From the NCBI GenBank assembly GCA_002309615.1, contig DBXT01000005.1, positions 1 through 53,794 of the forward strand: a stretch of DNA of 53,794 nt. Reading direction: 5' to 3'. Made by a program: the position numbers and the translations under genes. Shown in pieces: positions 52,012 to 53,794 of this stretch. Source of the stretch: Bacteroidales bacterium UBA1205. GTDB taxonomy: Bacteria > Bacteroidota > Bacteroidia > Bacteroidales > WCHB1-69. Below the pieces are notes generated by a model that worked only from the letters and a program-made list of their open reading frames with translations, ran no database searches and was not told the DNA's origin. How positions within the stretch are numbered: position 1 is the first letter of the stretch; each line of letters begins with the position of its first letter.

Positions 52012-53094
52012 TTATTTTTTGTTATTTACGAGTTCCCAATAACCTGTCTTATTACTTCCGACACGACGAACGATACCGGCATTGCGTAACTGCGCTATAT
52101 ATTTACGTATCATACGGTCGCTAATAGAAAGAATTTTAGACAATTCCAACGATGTTATTTGCGGATTATTGATGATATAGTTGAGAACTTCCCATGCCCT
52201 ATTCGAAAATTCCGGATGTTCATTTTTTATTTTATTAGGAACTTTATTAGGAATTTTATTAGGAACTACAATTTCCAATGGATCCCCTTGGTGAGCTTTT
52301 AAGGTTTTAAGTATCTCCTTCAGCATAAAGACGATGAAGTGTCCCGATTCTCCCTTTTTGCTGCTTGAAGCGATGGCATTGTAATATTCTTGTTGATTAG
52401 CATACACCATATTCTCAATAGGAAGATGTTCAAACACAGGACTGAGTTTTCCCAATATAAGTGACTGCCACAGACGACCCATACGACCATTTCCGTCGAT
52501 AAAAGGATGGATAAACTCGAATTCATAATGGAATACGCAACTGCGGATAAGCAGATGGTCGTTGGAATGTTTAAGCCAGTCAAATAAATCAGCCATCAAC
52601 AAGGGAACACGCTCTGCCGGTGGTGCCAGATGAACAAGTCCTTGATTACCGAATACACCTACACCTCTGGTGCGATAATGTCCTGCATCATTCACCAATG
52701 CATGCATCATAACACGGTGAGCCCTTAACAAATCCGATTCTTTGAAAGCGTCCAGCTCAGGGTATAGTTCGTATGTCCTGATGGCGTTTTTCACTTCCTG
52801 AATTTCTCGCAATGGTGCCACAACTGTTTTTCCGTTGATAACATCGCGAACTTCGTCTTCCGAAAGTGTATTACCCTCAATAGCCAAAGAAGAATGTATG
52901 GTTTTGATTCTATTTACTTTTCTCAAAACAAGACCATCTTCTTGCTCCATTCGAATAGCAAACCGCTCCACCTGTGCTGAAATTTCAGCTACAAGATTGA
53001 TTGCTTCAGCATTTATCTTAAAAGGAGGACAATAAATGCTTTTGTCATGTTTCATAACATCTTTTCTTAACAAGTTACCTCTATTATGTTCCAT
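52012..53094 (-). CDS. Fic family protein with C-terminal winged helix
   Basis: 360 residues. The Fic motif HPFIDGNGRMGR (196-207) is complete, so AMP transfer or a related NMP transfer to a protein hydroxyl is expected. An N-terminal inhibitory helix motif S-x3-E-G (Ser69 to Gly74 in SSLAIEGN) marks a self-inhibited Fic with the inhibitory helix in the same chain. A low-complexity linker VPNKIPNKVPNKIKN (about 277-291) leads to a winged-helix DNA-binding domain. It may control its own expression through that domain. It stands alone, flanked by 55-base repeats and upstream of mcrBC. Other starts, such as Met14, are possible. Confidence 0.88.
   Translation of the reverse strand: MEHNRGNLLRKDVMKHDKSIYCPPFKINAEAINLVAEISAQVERFAIRMEQEDGLVLRKVNRIKTIHSSLAIEGNTLSEDEVRDVINGKTVVAPLREIQEVKNAIRTYELYPELDAFKESDLLRAHRVMMHALVNDAGHYRTRGVGVFGNQGLVHLAPPAERVPLLMADLFDWLKHSNDHLLIRSCVFHYEFEFIHPFIDGNGRMGRLWQSLILGKLSPVFEHLPIENMVYANQQEYYNAIASSSKKGESGHFIVFMLKEILKTLKAHQGDPLEIVVPNKIPNKVPNKIKNEHPEFSNRAWEVLNYIINNPQITSLELSKILSISDRMIRKYIAQLRNAGIVRRVGSNKTGYWELVNNKK
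52231..52266 (-). repeat. three 12-base tandem repeats in fic
   Basis: TTTATTAGGAAC, TTTATTAGGAAT and TTTATTAGGAAC in direct succession encode the repeated PNKI/PNKV of the linker. Since the unit is a multiple of three, copy-number change would alter linker length without breaking the frame. Confidence 0.8.
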
Positions 53095-53142
53095 TTTGCC
53101 ATCCGATAATTAAAATGCAAATATACAAAAAAATAAGGATAT
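53088..53142 (-). repeat. right copy of the 55-base direct repeat (fic promoter, leader and start)
   Basis: Contains the fic -7 element (53118-53125, TATATTTG on the minus strand), the 23-base leader and the fic ATG at 53094. It is 52 of 55 identical to 51779-51833. Confidence 0.85.
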
Positions 53143-53190
53143 TCTCTATATTTTATCCCCCACCTCACCGGCTTTTCCATAGGTATCTAT

Positions 53191-53794
53191 TCAACGCTCG
53201 GCGACTTTGAGCACCTGCTCTATAACGCCTATCTTATAGCCGGTGCTATGGTAGAGAATATGTCCTTCCTTGTCGATAAAAGCCACTAAAGGATACTCCA
53301 TATTGTCTATTTGGACTGCCTCAACAATGCAGTGCTCCAATTGATTTTTTTTATAGGCATAGTCGGTATGCACCAAATTCCACGAAGGCATGTCTATGTC
53401 AGCGGGACCCACCATGAGGGTTTTGCCGCCCCATTGCTGCATTTCTTTTTGCAAGCCTTTCAATTCCACAACAAGGTGCTTTGACGGCTCTCCATAATTG
53501 CCGAGATTGATATAGAGCATGCCTTTATTGCCGGCGTAGTTTTGCAGTTCAACACCGTAAAAGAGTTCAATATAAGGGTTGACGGCACTCACTTCATCGG
53601 TGCGTGTCAATAGCGGTAGAATAACTATTTCCTTGCTCAATTTCTCTCCGTCTTTTACTTCAAAGAATTCCATACGGGAACGCACAGCCCCGTCGGGGTA
53701 GCGGTTGCCGGTGGAAAGGCAATAGGTGCCCGGCTCCAACTTGATGGTAGCGGGAAATTGAGCCATCCGCGGGTCATCCTCGAAGTCGAAGGTT
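53191..53794 (-). CDS. C-terminal part of a probable transglutaminase-domain protein (cut by window edge)
   Basis: The frame is open through the right edge; the visible 200 residues include TFDFEDDP ahead of the first internal Met. The segment IKLEPGTYCLSTGNRYPDGAV followed by an acidic stretch, read in pieces, resembles the region after the transglutaminase fold in large secreted Bacteroidales proteins. The last 110 residues (KGMLYINLGNYGE to VIEQVLKVAER) look like a thioredoxin-like domain with ILYHSTGYKIG, lacking CxxC. The catalytic part is outside the window, so the name rests on resemblance of the tail. Confidence 0.5.
   Translation of the reverse strand, partial: TFDFEDDPRMAQFPATIKLEPGTYCLSTGNRYPDGAVRSRMEFFEVKDGEKLSKEIVILPLLTRTDEVSAVNPYIELFYGVELQNYAGNKGMLYINLGNYGEPSKHLVVELKGLQKEMQQWGGKTLMVGPADIDMPSWNLVHTDYAYKKNQLEHCIVEAVQIDNMEYPLVAFIDKEGHILYHSTGYKIGVIEQVLKVAER

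Noticed and set aside
51779..53142. Insertion sequence bounded by the 55-base repeats
   Set aside because: The repeats are direct, not inverted, and the enclosed gene encodes a Fic protein, not a transposase.

Overview
The window reads as a chromosomal segment of a member of the Bacteroidota, most likely of the Bacteroidales type. Three things point there. Most transcription units are preceded by the Bacteroidota -7 element TAnnTTTG. Several secreted proteins end in type IX secretion (T9SS) sorting domains. Several families are typical of that phylum (DUF5687 ABC permease, DUF4783, PCMD surface proteins, the MGG-starting PurF homologue). The DNA is AT-rich and gene-dense. I saw no rRNA, tRNA, tmRNA, CRISPR array or transposase.

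Layout. 1-931: the end of a HEAT-like repeat protein and a small secreted protein of unknown role. 1181-11018: a PurF homologue, a GreA/GreB-like protein and a DEDD exonuclease on the plus strand; then, on the minus strand, gpsA, smpB, an ABC exporter pair, dsbD, trxA and a coiled-coil membrane protein. 11285-14358: aroC-sufE-sufT facing ackA across a shared terminator. 14445-21430: a T9SS-exported subtilisin, ugd, and the operon transketolase C-half - ridA - aminopeptidase C. 21569-25735: lytic transglycosylase - truB - DUF3109 - ECF sigma - membrane protein that looks like an anti-sigma factor but ends in a T9SS type B domain. 25918-34176: a three-gene surface operon in which a TonB-dependent receptor lies between two T9SS-exported PCMD proteins, one of which carries 14 tandem cadherin-like domains. 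34339-35986: the tail of an RHS toxin with a metzincin-type protease tip, frameshifted near its start, followed by a likely immunity gene. 36163-41637: dxs, facing the operon envC-like - DUF4783 - nadC - pfkA. 41841-47720: pepD, a NamZ-type muramidase, a PAP2 phosphatase, a CotH kinase-like protein and a metallophosphoesterase. 47738-53094: YjbR, then a McrBC restriction system and a Fic protein. 53191 to the right edge: the end of a probable transglutaminase-type protein.

The most interesting signal is between 46389 and 46621, where no ordinary gene exists. A match to the full sigma-54 promoter consensus, a palindrome centred about 107 bases upstream of the expected start, and a strong intrinsic terminator about 115 bases downstream together outline a sigma-54-dependent small RNA (or a 12-codon peptide message). 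Next are the sigma/anti-sigma pair with a T9SS sorting domain beside a T9SS surface operon, the RHS protease/immunity cassette, a 55-base repeat that carries the fic promoter, leader and start codon and recurs upstream of mcrB, and a PurF homologue without the catalytic N-terminal cysteine. All calls come from reading the sequence; no database search, alignment program or structure prediction was run.
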